From contig CAUYUJ010019358.1 in the NCBI GenBank assembly GCA_963575745.1, positions 7,501-71,500 on the forward strand: DNA of 64,000 bases, given 5' to 3'. Positions within the stretch are counted from its first letter, which is position 1. Every line of letters begins with the position of its first letter. The stretch is from Prorocentrum cordatum. Lineage: Eukaryota > Sar > Dinophyceae > Prorocentrales > Prorocentraceae. The notes below the pieces were generated by a model that worked only from the letters and a program-made list of their open reading frames with translations, was not told the origin of the DNA and ran no database searches. Position numbers and translations under genes: made by a program. Below are positions 1 through 10,372 of the stretch, in pieces.

Positions 1-403
1 TTCTATATTATACAGAGCCTCCAGAGAGGCCCCAAAAAATAGTTGAAGCGCAGTTACCTTCAAAGTGCACTTTGTGCACGTCTCTGAGAGGTTGTGTCGC
101 AGCGGCTCTGGGAGCTTGTGTCGCAGCGGCTGTTCTCTGTCTCTACCTGCGGCGGCTGAAGACGCGCAAAGCCTTCAGCTGTTGGCGCGAGGCCTCCAGC
201 ACTCGGGATCAGAGAGCCGGCGGCCCAGAGCCTAGGAACACTTCGTATATAATCTATACAACGCGGTCCGGTACAAATCGGATACACAAGTCGGGCAGTG
301 TACAACATGTGCTCTGCGACATGCCACTTCTCTCTCCTCTGATGCTACTCTGCAGCGCGTCATGTAGACGGGGGTCCAAAGTTCGGATTCCAGGGGCCCT
401 TCA
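1..403 (-). repeat. 3' LTR of the Ty3-type element (clipped)
   Basis: Aligns base for base with 10852-11252 from position 3. In the element's sense it begins TGAAGG at 403. Just upstream, at about 404-420 read on the minus strand, lies a G-rich tract (GCGGGGGCGGGTG) that would serve as polypurine tract. The other end falls outside the window. Confidence 0.88.
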
Positions 404-490
404 CAGCACCCGCCCCCGCGTCGTTTCATGACCACGCCTGTGCACTACGGACAGCAAAAGGGCAGTCAGCTGCTGCGGAGAAGTTCGCCC

Positions 491-630
491 GGCGTGCCCG
501 CCAGGAGCTCGCTGCAACCCGGCGCGCCCGCCAGGAGCTCAGCGGGCCCCGGCGCGCCCGCCAGATACCCTCTGCTATCCGGCGTGCCCGCCAGAAGCTT
601 GCTGGAACCGGCGCGCCCGCCAGGTCCAGG
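491..630. repeat. 30-bp tandem repeat, five copies
   Basis: The core GGCG(T/C)GCCCGCCAG starts at 491, 521, 551, 581 and 610, so the period is 30, 30, 30 and 29. The rest of each unit varies. GGCG/CGCC can pair as a 4-bp stem. The block lies between the end of the integrase frame and the 3' LTR. The same core recurs inside the element at 4725-4858, 7212-7242 and 10768. Confidence 0.85.
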
Positions 631-635
631 CTCGC

Positions 636-1835
636 TCAGCGCAGCCAGCGGCAGTTGGTCTGCGCAGGGTCCATAAGCGCAGGCCTGGCGTCTGCAGGGG
701 CGTCGTCCCAGCGAAGGTAGACACGCCCATCCACACGCTGGTTGACTATGGCCCCGCTCCGGCCATGGATCTGCGCGCGTGTCCGCGTCTCGCCGTCTGG
801 CACTGATAGCGGTAGCACTTCGATTGGTATCAACCTATCGGCACTGACTGGGTTGTGAAACCCCAAATCAGACCGCTCGCCTGCAGCCACGTCTGCCACG
901 ACGTAGGCGCGAGCATCGCCCACGCGTCCGAGAACCTCCACGATCTGGTACAAATTATCATGGTGCTTCGTCTTATCCTGGCTCTGCTGAGAAGCTGGCC
1001 TCGCAATCAGGCGATAGTCCCCCTCTTAACAAAATCTCATCTGCCGTGTTCACGGAGTTGAAGCTCTCGTTGGTGAGAGCGAACTATATCGTGCTGCTGC
1101 GAAACGAATGTGTGAACGTTCTGTACGTGTTCCACCAACTTCTTCACAAAGTCGGCGATGGGAATCTGCTTCACAAGTGCCGGCGTGGACAAGGTCGAAT
1201 CCAACGGCGTCCTCGGCTTCATGCCTGGACGAGTGGTGCGGACAGACTACTGGAAGAGTGGTGCAACCGTATCCTAGTCTCTTCGTTCCCTCATGAATGA
1301 TCGTGTCAACGTCTTGTACTCCCTGTGTGGCCTCTCCACAGCAGACTGAGATTCTGGGTGAAAAGATGTTCCCAGACTCTGCTCGATGCCGAATGTCTTT
1401 GCCAAGTCCTTAACAACTGAATGGGCGAAAGCTTGCCCCCGGTCGCTGCTGATGATTACGGTATCCCGGCCAAATCCATGATCACCCGCTCCGCCAGTGT
1501 TCTGGCGGCCGTCTCGCTGGTGTCGTCCTGCGTAGGAATGGCCCAGTACCAACCACTGAAATTGCACACAGCCGTGAACAAGTACAGGTGGCCTGTCGCC
1601 GTCGGAGGGTTCTGCGGCCCAACGTAATCTTGGGTCAGGAAGCGGAATGGGCCGTCGCAGTCGCGAGATCGTTGGAAACCAGAAACCAAATGCGAATTCT
1701 TATTCATCCGGCACACCCAACAAATTCCGAACGACAGCGTTCACGTCACTCGACATATGCTGCCACCAGATACCGCTGTCCAGTATCGTTGATAATGTTC
1801 GGTCCCTGTCTCAGTGTGCTCCAGTGATCGTGCAG
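636..1835 (-). pseudogene. Ty3-type integrase, frameshifted
   Basis: Integrase inserts element cDNA into the host chromosome. Read right to left, an HHCC zinc finger is visible near 1690-1835, ending in a CWVC pair just before the core. The core keeps the three acidic residues: D in LTQDYVGP (codon about 1627-1629), D in SSDRGQAF (1442-1444) and E in SAVERPH (1334-1336). The last two are separated by exactly 35 residues (D35E). After a frame change, 636-1222 encodes a C-terminal tail ending with a segment of the LYQIVEVLG...NPVSADRLIPIEVLP type, like the DNA-binding tails of Ty3 integrases. Frame changes near 1450 and 1720 make it a pseudogene, although the catalytic residues survive. Confidence 0.85.
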
Positions 1836-3028
1836 TGATACGTAAGACAAACATATCGTCGCAAAGACAATCGACGCTCCGTCCCCTGATATTCCACTGT
1901 GCGCCAAGCTCCCATTGGAACAACAGTGTACCACTCGTGAGTCCCCGAAGGCATATGGAACTCCAACCTTTGGAGCAATCCTCCGTAGAACCGATACTGT
2001 CCAAGAACACCGTGAGCTTGATGAAGGTCCTTCAGATCCAAGCCGCTCCTCTTCGACAACCGGCGGAGTGCATTCTCGTCGATGTCGTTCGGCTCGCCGG
2101 TGATGTTTACATAGTCGATGCCCCCGCTGGCGCTCTGGCCGGGGCCCAGAAACAGCGCGGCGCCGTAGAGGCTGTAAACGTCGAGGTGGGATGTCGCACT
2201 CGCCGTTGCTGCCGCGCCACCAACCTCATACTTCTCCAACGTCAGGTTGTCGTCGTCGCCCCAGCAGAGGGTCACGCGAAAGCTGACGTCGTCCCACTTG
2301 GCCCCACCAGTAGGGGGCAATCGGCATCGTTTGGGCCTCCGGGCCACGACCACATCCAGCAGAGTAAGACAAGCATGCGGCTGAAGAGATTCAAGCTTGT
2401 CTTGTGAAAGTGCCCGCGCATAAGCACACAACGAAGCCTTATGGCGGACCTCATCCATCAAGGCGTTGTCGCCGATCGGGCGCCACAGCGGCAGGGTGGA
2501 CCCATCCGAGCCCTCGCCTTCGACCAGCCCGGCCAGAGACAATAAGAGCCAAGCCGGCGCCCTCGTGTCTGGCCCGGTTTTGTACATGGTCAACAGTTTG
2601 CCCCTGTCAATCCCGAGCGCCGTCAAGGCCCCGCTGAATCCGACGATCCGCAAAGACGACGGCACTGGAACCCCCAGCCTCTCGAGCGTCTCCCGGTGAT
2701 CACCGAAAGCTTCGCCGTCCTCGCAGGGGTACTCGACGACCGCGTTGGCATTGCGGAAGACAACGCGCTGGCCCGGCTCGAGACTCACGATGCGTCGTTC
2801 GCCTTGCAGCCAAGCGTCGCCTACATGATACTCGCCAGCGATGCCGGATTCCAACTCCCACATCAAAAGACCGGTGTACTTGCAGTCGGAAGCGTCGAGC
2901 TGCTCGATGCCCCTGTACACGGTGACGGCCGTGATTGGCTTCTGGTCCGCCCAATTTTCTCCTGACCAGAAATATCGTATAGCCAGGTTCACCAATTTCT
3001 CCGTGGTCTCCGATGGCTCCAGAAACAC
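1811..3028 (-). CDS. Polyprotein segment upstream of integrase, unknown
   Basis: An open frame of 405 codons ends at the integrase zinc finger (the YHCTITGAH end supplies the two histidines). Composition looks coding, with balanced hydrophobic and acidic residues and few runs. No catalytic motif was recognised. It sits where Ty3 elements normally have only a short RNase H-integrase linker, so it is an extra block of polyprotein. It should be translated with its neighbours rather than alone, and the first Met is not a reliable start. It could be a further part of the methyltransferase-like module. Confidence 0.5.
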   Translation of the reverse strand: MFLEPSETTEKLVNLAIRYFWSGENWADQKPITAVTVYRGIEQLDASDCKYTGLLMWELESGIAGEYHVGDAWLQGERRIVSLEPGQRVVFRNANAVVEYPCEDGEAFGDHRETLERLGVPVPSSLRIVGFSGALTALGIDRGKLLTMYKTGPDTRAPAWLLLSLAGLVEGEGSDGSTLPLWRPIGDNALMDEVRHKASLCAYARALSQDKLESLQPHACLTLLDVVVARRPKRCRLPPTGGAKWDDVSFRVTLCWGDDDNLTLEKYEVGGAAATASATSHLDVYSLYGAALFLGPGQSASGGIDYVNITGEPNDIDENALRRLSKRSGLDLKDLHQAHGVLGQYRFYGGLLQRLEFHMPSGTHEWYTVVPMGAWRTVEYQGTERRLSLRRYVCLTYHCTITGAH

Positions 3029-3129
3029 TCCAGCCCGGTAACCGAAAAGGCGGGGCGGCCAGACCGCAAACTGTCGCGCGTGTCGGCGGACTCGGCGAGG
3101 GTCTTGGCGTACTTCTCCACCTCGTCGCG

Positions 3130-3546
3130 CTAGTCGTACAAGATCTCATCGCGACTCGACCGGAGCCGCCCTGTCGAACCATCCGCGCAGGCAAGGATCT
3201 TGGGGCGCATCAGCTCCGGCTCGCCGACTGGGTGTCCAAGGCAACGGCAACGAGTAAATCCAAGCTCTTCGTGCACCACAATGGCGTTCCAACAATGCAC
3301 GTCCTCGGGGACAAATGTCGCGAAAACGGGGCGCCACGTCGCGAGAGAGCTCACGTAGTCGACGTCCCGGACCTCGAACTCGTTCCGTGCGTCCCCGCGG
3401 TGCCCCGTAGGCTTCGCGATCCCAACGCCGAACCTGCCGAATCCACCAACTTCGCGTGTAGCCGCATAAGCGGTGACAGCTAATCCGGCTGCTCTGCCTT
3501 TCCCCGAGATCTCCCGGTGGTGTTCCCCGTAAGCAGTAAAACGCAT
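3130..3546 (-). pseudogene. Polyprotein segment after an in-frame stop
   Basis: This 138-codon frame is in phase with the segment ending at 3553 and is separated from it by one TAA and two codons. The two are therefore one coding region broken by a nonsense mutation. The sequence looks coding (for example VRDVDYVSSLATWRPVF), but I recognise no domain. Confidence 0.5.
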
Positions 3547-3552
3547 CGTCTG

Positions 3553-4900
3553 CTATATTACGCCATCGCGAATGTCGAAAACAGGATCTCGAAAATGAGC
3601 GGTGTAGAACTCGCTGCCGTCCCGCGCGTACTTGTATGTAACCTTCGTCGCCGGGATCTTCTGGGCAGCGAGGTGTTCGCGCTGGCGTGCGTAGATCTCA
3701 TCCGCGTCGGCGCCCTGGTAGTGTTCTGCTCCGCGCATGGGTGCCGCCCGTCTGGAAACGTCGAGCTCGCCAGCGGTCGCGCCCAAGGGCCAATCCAGAT
3801 GCATGCCGTCGAGCGCGCTGCGCCGTGTCACCTGGGCGTCCTGCTTCTGGTGGCGACAGGGTGCGAGTGCGGCGCGGGGAGTGGCCATGAACTCTGGGGC
3901 CTTGGCGAGGCGCGCGGCGTAAGCAACGCCAAGTTGCCGTGGGTACGTGGCCGTAGCCGTAGTCAGGCGCCCCTCCACCTTCGCGTGCTCGTGGCCCCCC
4001 GTGCACCGCATGGCCAGAGGCCATAACCAAACCGCATTGGTCAACCATCTCCAAAACTTCCGGATCAACGTGTCCGCGGCTGTGGCCACCATGCCGCACC
4101 TGCACCCGTCGAGGTCCACGAAGAAGAAACCAGGCGTCGCGTGAATCCGCGCGCGCGCCGGAGACGGCACAACCATGTCCCCAAAGGATCTCCGATAGAT
4201 ACGAAAAGCTTCAAACATATTTTGTATAACGCCAGGTCTCCACAAGCCAAAGCAAACTGCATCGTCGCACGATGCTGTGGATTGGACCAGTCGTAAGGGC
4301 CATGGTACGCAACCGAAGAAATCCTACAATCGGGAGCGATATGGGTGATTAAGGGCCTCTCTTCCCTGATCATGGTGCGCAAACGCTGCATGTCAGAGCG
4401 GCTTGTCAAATCCCAGCCGGTCTTCTTGTCCACGGGGTCCATCACGGTGAGGCCCTTCTCGCGGACACACCGCGTCAAGATCTCGTGGCCGGAGCCCACC
4501 TCCAAGAAGTGCTTGCCGAACGTCCCGCCGATGTCCACGAGGTCCCGGTCGCGCCGCCTGAGCTGCGCAACCGCGCGGCCCATGTGCTCCTCCATGTATA
4601 CGGGGATGTCGGGAAGCAGCGTCTCCGTTGTAGTCGGTGAGCTCGGCGTAGACGGCACTGGTATGTCGCGACAGTCAGGGCGATCAGGCGCTTCCGCGGC
4701 AAGCTGGTGCGCCTCGTCTGGCCCGGCGTGCCCGCCAGGCTGTCGAGGGGGCGCGTCGGCGGCCGGCTGCGCTCCGCCCATCCCGGCGCGCCCGCCAGGC
4801 GGTCGGAGGGGCGCTGCGGCAACGGGCTGCGCGTCGTCCATCCCGGCGTGCCCGCCACGAGGTCGGGGGGGGCGCTTGGTGGCCAGCTGGCGCTTGTGGC
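3553..4900 (-). pseudogene. Methyltransferase-like segment of the Ty3 polyprotein
   Basis: Two overlapping frames (about 4900-4065 and 4245-3553) together encode a region seen in dinoflagellate retroelement polyproteins. KHFLEVGSGHE (near 4.5 kb) resembles the glycine-rich SAM-binding motif I of class I methyltransferases, and ITHIAPDC follows about 60 residues later, where a catalytic-loop-like motif would sit. Further on, DLDGCRCGM and a RCTGGHEHA-type Cys/His motif appear. A homologous D-x-C-x-x-G-M ... R-K ... C-x-G pattern is found at 17.5-18.0 kb. The fold assignment is inferred from motif shape. Real methylation activity is unproven, and the frame break near 4.2 kb and the stop at 3553 make this copy non-functional. 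Confidence 0.55.
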
Positions 4901-5616
4901 GGCTCCTCCTCCACGACGGGCGCCGCGCCTGCGGACCATGGAGGTCGTCGAGGCGCTGGCGGCGGCTCCGCAGGCTCTGGGGGCGAAGCCGGACACCCGT
5001 CAAATGGCCCCGTGACGAACTGGGCGTCGCCACGCTGATGTGCCCCGCGGTCTGGCGGTGCAGCAGCCCAAGGTTCCAATCCCATGCCCCGTCTTCGCTG
5101 CTCGATTTTCTGCGGCAGGTCGCCCGGGTAGGTGAACAGTTTCTCGATGAAGTCCCGAACTGGCCTGGCCGACGACGCGGGGATAGCCAAGCGCGAAGCC
5201 ACGTGCGATTGCCATGGCGCCCTGCTGCCGGCGTCGGCGAGGACGTTCGCTTTCCCGGCGATCCACGCGCGCGGCGCGTTCGCAAGCGTGTCCTGCGTCT
5301 CGGCAACCCAAGCCATCAGCTGCTTGGTCGCTCGGCGGTTCCTCAACACAGACTCAGCACGCTCGATGTTCTCGTGGTCGAAGAAGGTGAACACAACGGA
5401 ACCCTCGGTCCACTTTGACGCCGCGGCAACGCCCTCCTTCCACGCGAAGAACTCCCGCTCGAAAGCTGACCACCTCGTGGCCACGTCCTCGAACGAACGA
5501 GCGACCGCCCCGATGACTCGCGGCGCGCCGCCGGGGGAGTCACGCTGACGCAGAACAGCGGCCCGCGCGACGTCGCTTGCGTCCAAGTACAGCTCGAATG
5601 GTCTGCCGTCTGGCAT
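4684..5616 (-). pseudogene. RNase H domain of the Ty3-type element
   Basis: RNase H removes the RNA strand during reverse transcription. The frame opens with ELYLDASDVARAAVL, the first catalytic Asp block. FTFFDHENIE follows, matching the Ty3 'TDHk.L' block, then WIAGKANVLADAGSRAPW, matching '.pGk.NvvADaLSR'. About 170 residues cover the domain (to about 5.1 kb). The remainder is alanine/proline-rich and contains the 60-bp repeat at 4725-4858, which gives repeated GGHAG/GGRAG peptides. A frame change near 5.76 kb separates it from RT. Confidence 0.85.
4725..4858. repeat. 60-bp tandem repeat, three copies, in coding DNA
   Basis: The core GGCG(T/C)GCCCGCCA starts at 4725, 4785 and 4845, a period of exactly 60 (twice the 30-bp period at 491-630). 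In the polyprotein frame it encodes GG(H/R)AG repeats. Confidence 0.8.
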
Positions 5617-6687
5617 GGCCGAAACGACCTGCTCGATCAGCGTCTCGATTAACCACGTTCTGGATGCCTGGGCCTCCGCGTCCGCGGCGTAGCCCGTGAA
5701 ATCTGCACCCGCCTTGGCGCACTTCCTCAGAGGCTTGCATTTCTCTGGAAATAACGGCCCAAAGAACTCTCAAGTATTGACAAAATGCGAGGTGAGAGAT
5801 AATGTCGCTGCCATCCCGGCACTCAGGCCACGCCCGTAATTGGTCAACTTTGGTAGGATCAACGCGACGACCGCTCTCACCAACAATAAAACCTATGAGC
5901 AAAGTCTCGGTGAATCCAAATCGACACTTCTCCGGCCTGTATTGCATGCCGTTCTCTCGCGCTCGTGCGAAGAGTTGAAGTAGTGACGAGATATGCCCCT
6001 CCAAAGTCCAATCGGAGACGCGCGTGTCGTCGAAGAAGACGTCTGCCAGCTTCTCGCCCGTAGGTTTGTACTCCGATCCAATTGTGCCCTCTTGGATGTG
6101 CTGGTAGATGGCCGGCGCCTGTTTCGGTCCTAACTGAAGGCGGCGAGGGATGCACATGCCGCAGTGGGCGGTGATTGTCTGCCCCAGAGCTGTCTCTGAA
6201 TCATTTTCAACACCACTGTGCCCCCAAACGCAATCGAGAGTCGCGTGTGGCATCCCTTGCCCATGGCGCGCTGGAGCACCGACTCCGCGTCTGGAGCTGG
6301 CCAAAAGACGTCCTCTGTGGCCTTGTTGTAGCACGTGTAATCACCAACCATGCGCCCAAGTAGAGAACCCTTCCGATCAGCCATGAAAGCTGGTGCCACC
6401 ATAGGCGGCATAGGGTCATCACGGGTCCACTCGCGGAGCTTGCCGTCTTTGATCTGCTCCTCGATGTGGTGCGAAAAGCGGGCCCCGTTAAACTTGGACA
6501 TCGTGTACGGTTGTCTGGCCTTGCCCATAGCTCCCGGCTTCATCTTCACGTGGGCCTGGTGCCCGCGGATTTTGGGCGTGGGAGCGCCTTCTGTCCATAG
6601 GCAATCAGACGCAGGCCTGATCACGTGCTCGCAGATCGCATCGAGAGCTTGTCTGGGGCCAGCTTCTTGTCCCGGACAATCTGGCAA
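5541..6687 (-). pseudogene. Ty3-type reverse transcriptase, frameshifted
   Basis: RT copies element RNA into DNA. The first frame (6687 to about 6255) carries the fingers, ending with AFMADRKGSLLGRMVGDY and the NKATEDVFWPAPD segment typical of Ty3 RT. A one-base frame change near 6255 leads to TLDCVWGHSG (motif A Asp), RLQLGPKQAPAIYQ (motif B-like) and VFFDDTRV (motif C, FFDD in place of YVDD). CRFGFTETLLIGFIVGESG and VDPTKVDQLRAWP follow, the usual thumb/connection signature. A second frame change near 5.76 kb precedes RNase H. Motifs are intact but the copy cannot be translated as one protein. Confidence 0.9.
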
Positions 6688-7680
6688 AAAAGATCACGAT
6701 GCTCGTCGGAGGTCTGGTCGTGCTCCGGTGCATCGAACTTCCCCCTCTTGGCCTCGATCTCGGCCATAAGCTCGTCGAAATGTTTCGCCTCTTCGTCGGT
6801 CCGCAGTTTGGCCTTGTACTTGGCAGTTGCGACCCGTCGCCTGTCCAAGGGTAGGGTGTCGTAATCCTTCAGAATGGAAGCTAGTTCCAACTGGTGTTCA
6901 ACATCTACCATTACTTCCAGCTCTTCGCTGCCCATCCGTCGCAATCTGCACGCAGATCTTCCGGGCATCAAGGTCGTCTTGCCATGCGACTTGTTCATTG
7001 CCATAATCGTCATGCCAAGTTCCCCACTGCAATTGATAGGAAAGACCGGACAGTTCAACACACGAGCGTCGCCATCAATTCCCTCGCACCAAAATGGCCC
7101 GTGCACGCCCTGCGCTGCCACCTCGGCCCCGTCAAGGGAGACGGCGACCTCCGCCCAACCGGTGTCCGAAATCTCGATTGGCGGTAACGGCCTGGATGCA
7201 TTCGGCGGCCCGGCGCGCCCGCCAGGCCCGGCGTGCCCGCCGGAAACGCGCGAACGCAAAGAAGCAATGGCTTCGCGTCGGCCAGACCGCTGCGGTGGAA
7301 AGACTCGGTCCACGAACCGGCCGAACAGGCGCGCGCAAGAGCGGCGAATCTCGCAGCCGAAGTCGGACTCGATACTCGGCATGCCGAAGACGAGAGGGTC
7401 ACCTAAGCCACAAAACTCGTTGAACGTGATGAGCAGATCCAGCATGTCTGGCTTCCCGCCCTCCGCTTGCGCCCCTTGACTGTCGCCGCCCATTCGCTCT
7501 CGCACTCCGTGACCTTCGCCATGTCGTTCGTGAAACCGCCGATTTCCTCTGTGTCGATAGCCTGGCGCTCGCGGAACGAATGGCTCCCGCTCTGGCTCTG
7601 CAGCCGAGACAGATCTTTGTCGATGGCGTCCAAATCGCTGCCGCTATCCACAAGGGCGTGGGCCTCTAAGGCCCCGAGGT
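6621..7680 (-). pseudogene. Aspartic protease and linker of the Ty3 polyprotein
   Basis: ALVDSGSDLDAI (about 7633-7668) is the retropepsin active-site block D-S-G. About 75 residues later, after a frame change near 7.45 kb, DPLVFGMPSI matches the second conserved block ('ilG.p.l'). The protease matures the polyprotein. The rest, to 6621, is a linker with a charged segment (EELEVMVDVEHQLELASIL) leading into RT. It includes two copies of the GGCGYGCCCGCC motif at 7212-7242. Confidence 0.7.
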
Positions 7681-7768
7681 GGACCGGAATCCGGCACGGA
7701 GCCGGAAGAAGTGACTCTCCAAAAAGATACCCGTCACCTCCATCACTGAGCCCGTCTCCAGCATCCTC

Positions 7769-8407
7769 TCAGCGACGGCGCGTAAGATCGCAGCTGGCGT
7801 CGGAATCGCGACCGCTGCAGTTGGCCGCGAACCATTTCCCCACATTGCAATACTGATCTGTAAGCACACAACCACTGTGCACCCGCATACCAATCGAAAA
7901 GGGTAGACTCCAACTAACCCCCGCGCCTCCGCTTTGAGACTCGAAGCCGGCATCCGTGTAGAGGTTGGTCCGGTCGTCCATGATGAGCACGTCCTCCCAG
8001 TCCGCCTGGATCGCCCCGTTGACGTGGGTGCTTGAGCCAGCCATGAACACGAACATGACGACAGCAACAACAACATGCAGAACGCGGAGGTGGCAACAAA
8101 ATGTGGCTCTTTTTCCCTCTGGGAGAACTGCAGCCACTGGTATGACAAACGATCGTACGGGCTCAGTCGCCGTCGGCTCAGTCGCCGTGCTGCCGGGCAG
8201 CTCTGGTGGTCGTGGACCTGGCTCTGTAGCCGAGCTGCTGGGCAGCTCTGAAGGTCGTGGACCTGGCTCAGTCGCCGTGCTGCCGGGCAGCTGCGGAGGT
8301 CGTGGACCTGGCTCTGTAGCCGTGCTGCCGGGCAGCTGTGGAGGTCGTGGACCTGGCTCTGTAGCCTTCTCGTTCAAAGAGACGTCATCACAGAAAGGAT
8401 GCATCAA
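7769..8407 (-). CDS. Proline-rich repeat / transmembrane segment between gag and protease
   Basis: An open frame of 212 codons starts with four copies of a 15-residue repeat (ATEPGPRPPELPGST type, 45-bp DNA period at about 8165-8360). It then has one strong hydrophobic stretch (VLHVVVAVVMFVFMA) followed by a Cys-containing C-terminal part. A membrane helix is unusual between gag and protease. It may be an envelope-like or anchoring module, or simply a linker. No homology recognised. The Met at 8407 is not necessarily the start, because the region is probably translated as polyprotein. Confidence 0.5.
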   Translation of the reverse strand: MMHPFCDDVSLNEKATEPGPRPPQLPGSTATEPGPRPPQLPGSTATEPGPRPSELPSSSATEPGPRPPELPGSTATEPTATEPVRSFVIPVAAVLPEGKRATFCCHLRVLHVVVAVVMFVFMAGSSTHVNGAIQADWEDVLIMDDRTNLYTDAGFESQSGGAGVSWSLPFSIGMRVHSGCVLTDQYCNVGKWFAANCSGRDSDASCDLTRRR

Positions 8408-8410
8408 CGA

Positions 8411-10372
8411 TCAGGTCTGCTCCTGGTCCTTGTCATACTCTGGCGCGAAGATCTCTGGGTCGAACTCGCTGTCCTCGCAGTCCGAGTCGCAGGCGGCTGG
8501 GTAGCTGCTGCGCGCTGAGCACGCGCGCGCAAGACATCCGCGGGAGGCCACCTCCTGGAAGGCGCCCTTCGATGCCAACAGCACTGCGCATGGCCCCACC
8601 TCCAGTGGACGATGCCAGCCCCTGCTGTGACCACTGCCAAGCACGGTGCTGCCCGGGTGTCATCATGACTGGCGCTGTCGAAGGCGCCGGTGGCGGAGCG
8701 CAGGCACCTGCGGTCGGGGCCCCGGGCGCGGGCCACGACGGCGCCGCGTAGGCTGCAGCTGAAGATGCCGCTGGCCTCTGTCGCGGGGCCGGCGTCTCTG
8801 GCCAAGCCTGCCCGGTCGGCGCGTAGCCTGCCCAAGCTGCTGCCGCCGCCGCCTGCCCTGAGGGTTCCTGCTGTGGCTGCGCCTGCTGCTGTTGGCTCGG
8901 CGGCCCTGCTGGTTCTCCCGCCGGTGGCGGTTCCTGCTGCTGCCAGGGGTCTCGCTGCTGCCAAGGGTCCTGCTGCTGCCAGGGGTCCTCGCCGCCTTCG
9001 GCGCTGCAAGACTTCACCTGGCGCTGCGGCGGAGGCCGCCCGTGCTCCTCCTGGTACCTCTGCGCGTGGTGTCGCGCCCAGTGCTTTGTGCTCTCGCACC
9101 TGTACTTGCCGTAGACGGGGTGTCCGCACGCGCTGTTGGGTCCCGGTTTGGACTCGCTAGTGATCTGGGGGTCACTTCGTGCAAGGTCGTTCGGGCACTT
9201 CTTCACGTCTGGGTGGTGGCAGCCACAGTCTGCACACCGTGGTCCCGAGTTGCAGACCTGTGTCTTGGGCTTGGCTGGGCCCTTGGGGCCTTTACCTCCA
9301 GGCTGTCCTTTGCCTCCTGGTCCACCACCACGGCCGGCCATCTGGGCGGCGTTGGCCTGGTTCGACATGGCCGCGATGCGGCCCTCTCCTGCTGGATGGC
9401 CGCAGAAATGAAACCACCCTCGTCGGCAGGGGCGGACGTAATAGGGAAGGCTGGTGGCGCCTCCTCTGCTCCGCGGCTGCGGTAAGCTCCCTGGTTGCTG
9501 CTCTGCGCCTCGCCGTGCATGGCGTTCACGCGCCCTCCAGGGCTCCGCCGGTGCGTCTCGATGCACAGGTTCACCAACCCCATCGCGTGGTCCAGGTTCT
9601 GCCCCTGCTGGCCTCCAGTTTGCTGGACGATGAAGGCGTAGACAGACGGTGTCACACGGTGTTCCAAAAACTCATTCACGTCCCGGTGTTCGTTGACAGC
9701 CAGGGACGCCCGGACTGCTGCCTGCAATTCCAGACTCGTGCCCTCGGCGGCCATGGCGTGCATGATCGCGTCTGCCTGCGGGATCAAGCCGAACTTGTGC
9801 ATCATGTACCGGCCCCGGGGCCACCTCTGGACGAAGTTCTCTGCCTCTTGCACGGAGTCGTGGTGCATCTTTGCCTCGGCGTAGATCTCCCCTGCGATCT
9901 GCACCTTCCTAGCGTCGTTGAGGCGCAGCTCCGTCTGGACCGTGTGAAGGAGGGCCTGGTACAGCTGTGCCCCCACCTGGTCGCGGTTCTCCTGGGGAGC
10001 CCTGTTCTGAATCATTTGCTGCAACTGCTGGAAAAGCATCGCCGCGTGGCCGGTGGCCAGCGCCAGATCGACGATGTCCCTTGCGTTGCCGGTGGCGCAC
10101 GCCCGTAGCTGTCGAAAGCCGGCCTCCGAAGGACCCGCCACACCTACTTCGCCGAGGTCGATCTCGAACTGGATGATATCCAAGAGCAGCTGCTTCTGAC
10201 TCGTAGCAGTAATCCCAGTGATCTCCCGCTTGGGCTTCAGAGCTCGGAAGCCTTGGTTCGCTGCCCGTTCGGCGCTCTGCCGCTCCACGCTCTGTGCCAA
10301 ACGTTGGGCGCTGTCCGCTTGCTGTGTGACAGCCCACATCATAGCCTGTGCCATGCGTTCAAGGTTCGCCAT
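8411..10372 (-). pseudogene. gag-like protein with zinc knuckle, frameshifted
   Basis: An ATG at 10372 opens 389 codons that are rich in helices and Gln (LERMAQAMMWAVTQQADSAQR) and have the hydrophobicity of a capsid domain. Near 9.39 kb the natural sequence moves to the next frame (SNQANAAQMAGRGGG). Cys/His clusters follow (CADCGCHHPDVKKC and CGHPVYGKYRC at 9.1-9.25 kb) that look like nucleocapsid zinc knuckles. Then comes a low-complexity DPWQQQ/Ala/Pro region and, after another frame change near 8.54 kb, an acidic end (DSEFDPEIFAPEYDKDQEQT) stopping at 8411. Assembly of element particles is its expected role. At least two frameshifts are present. Confidence 0.75.
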
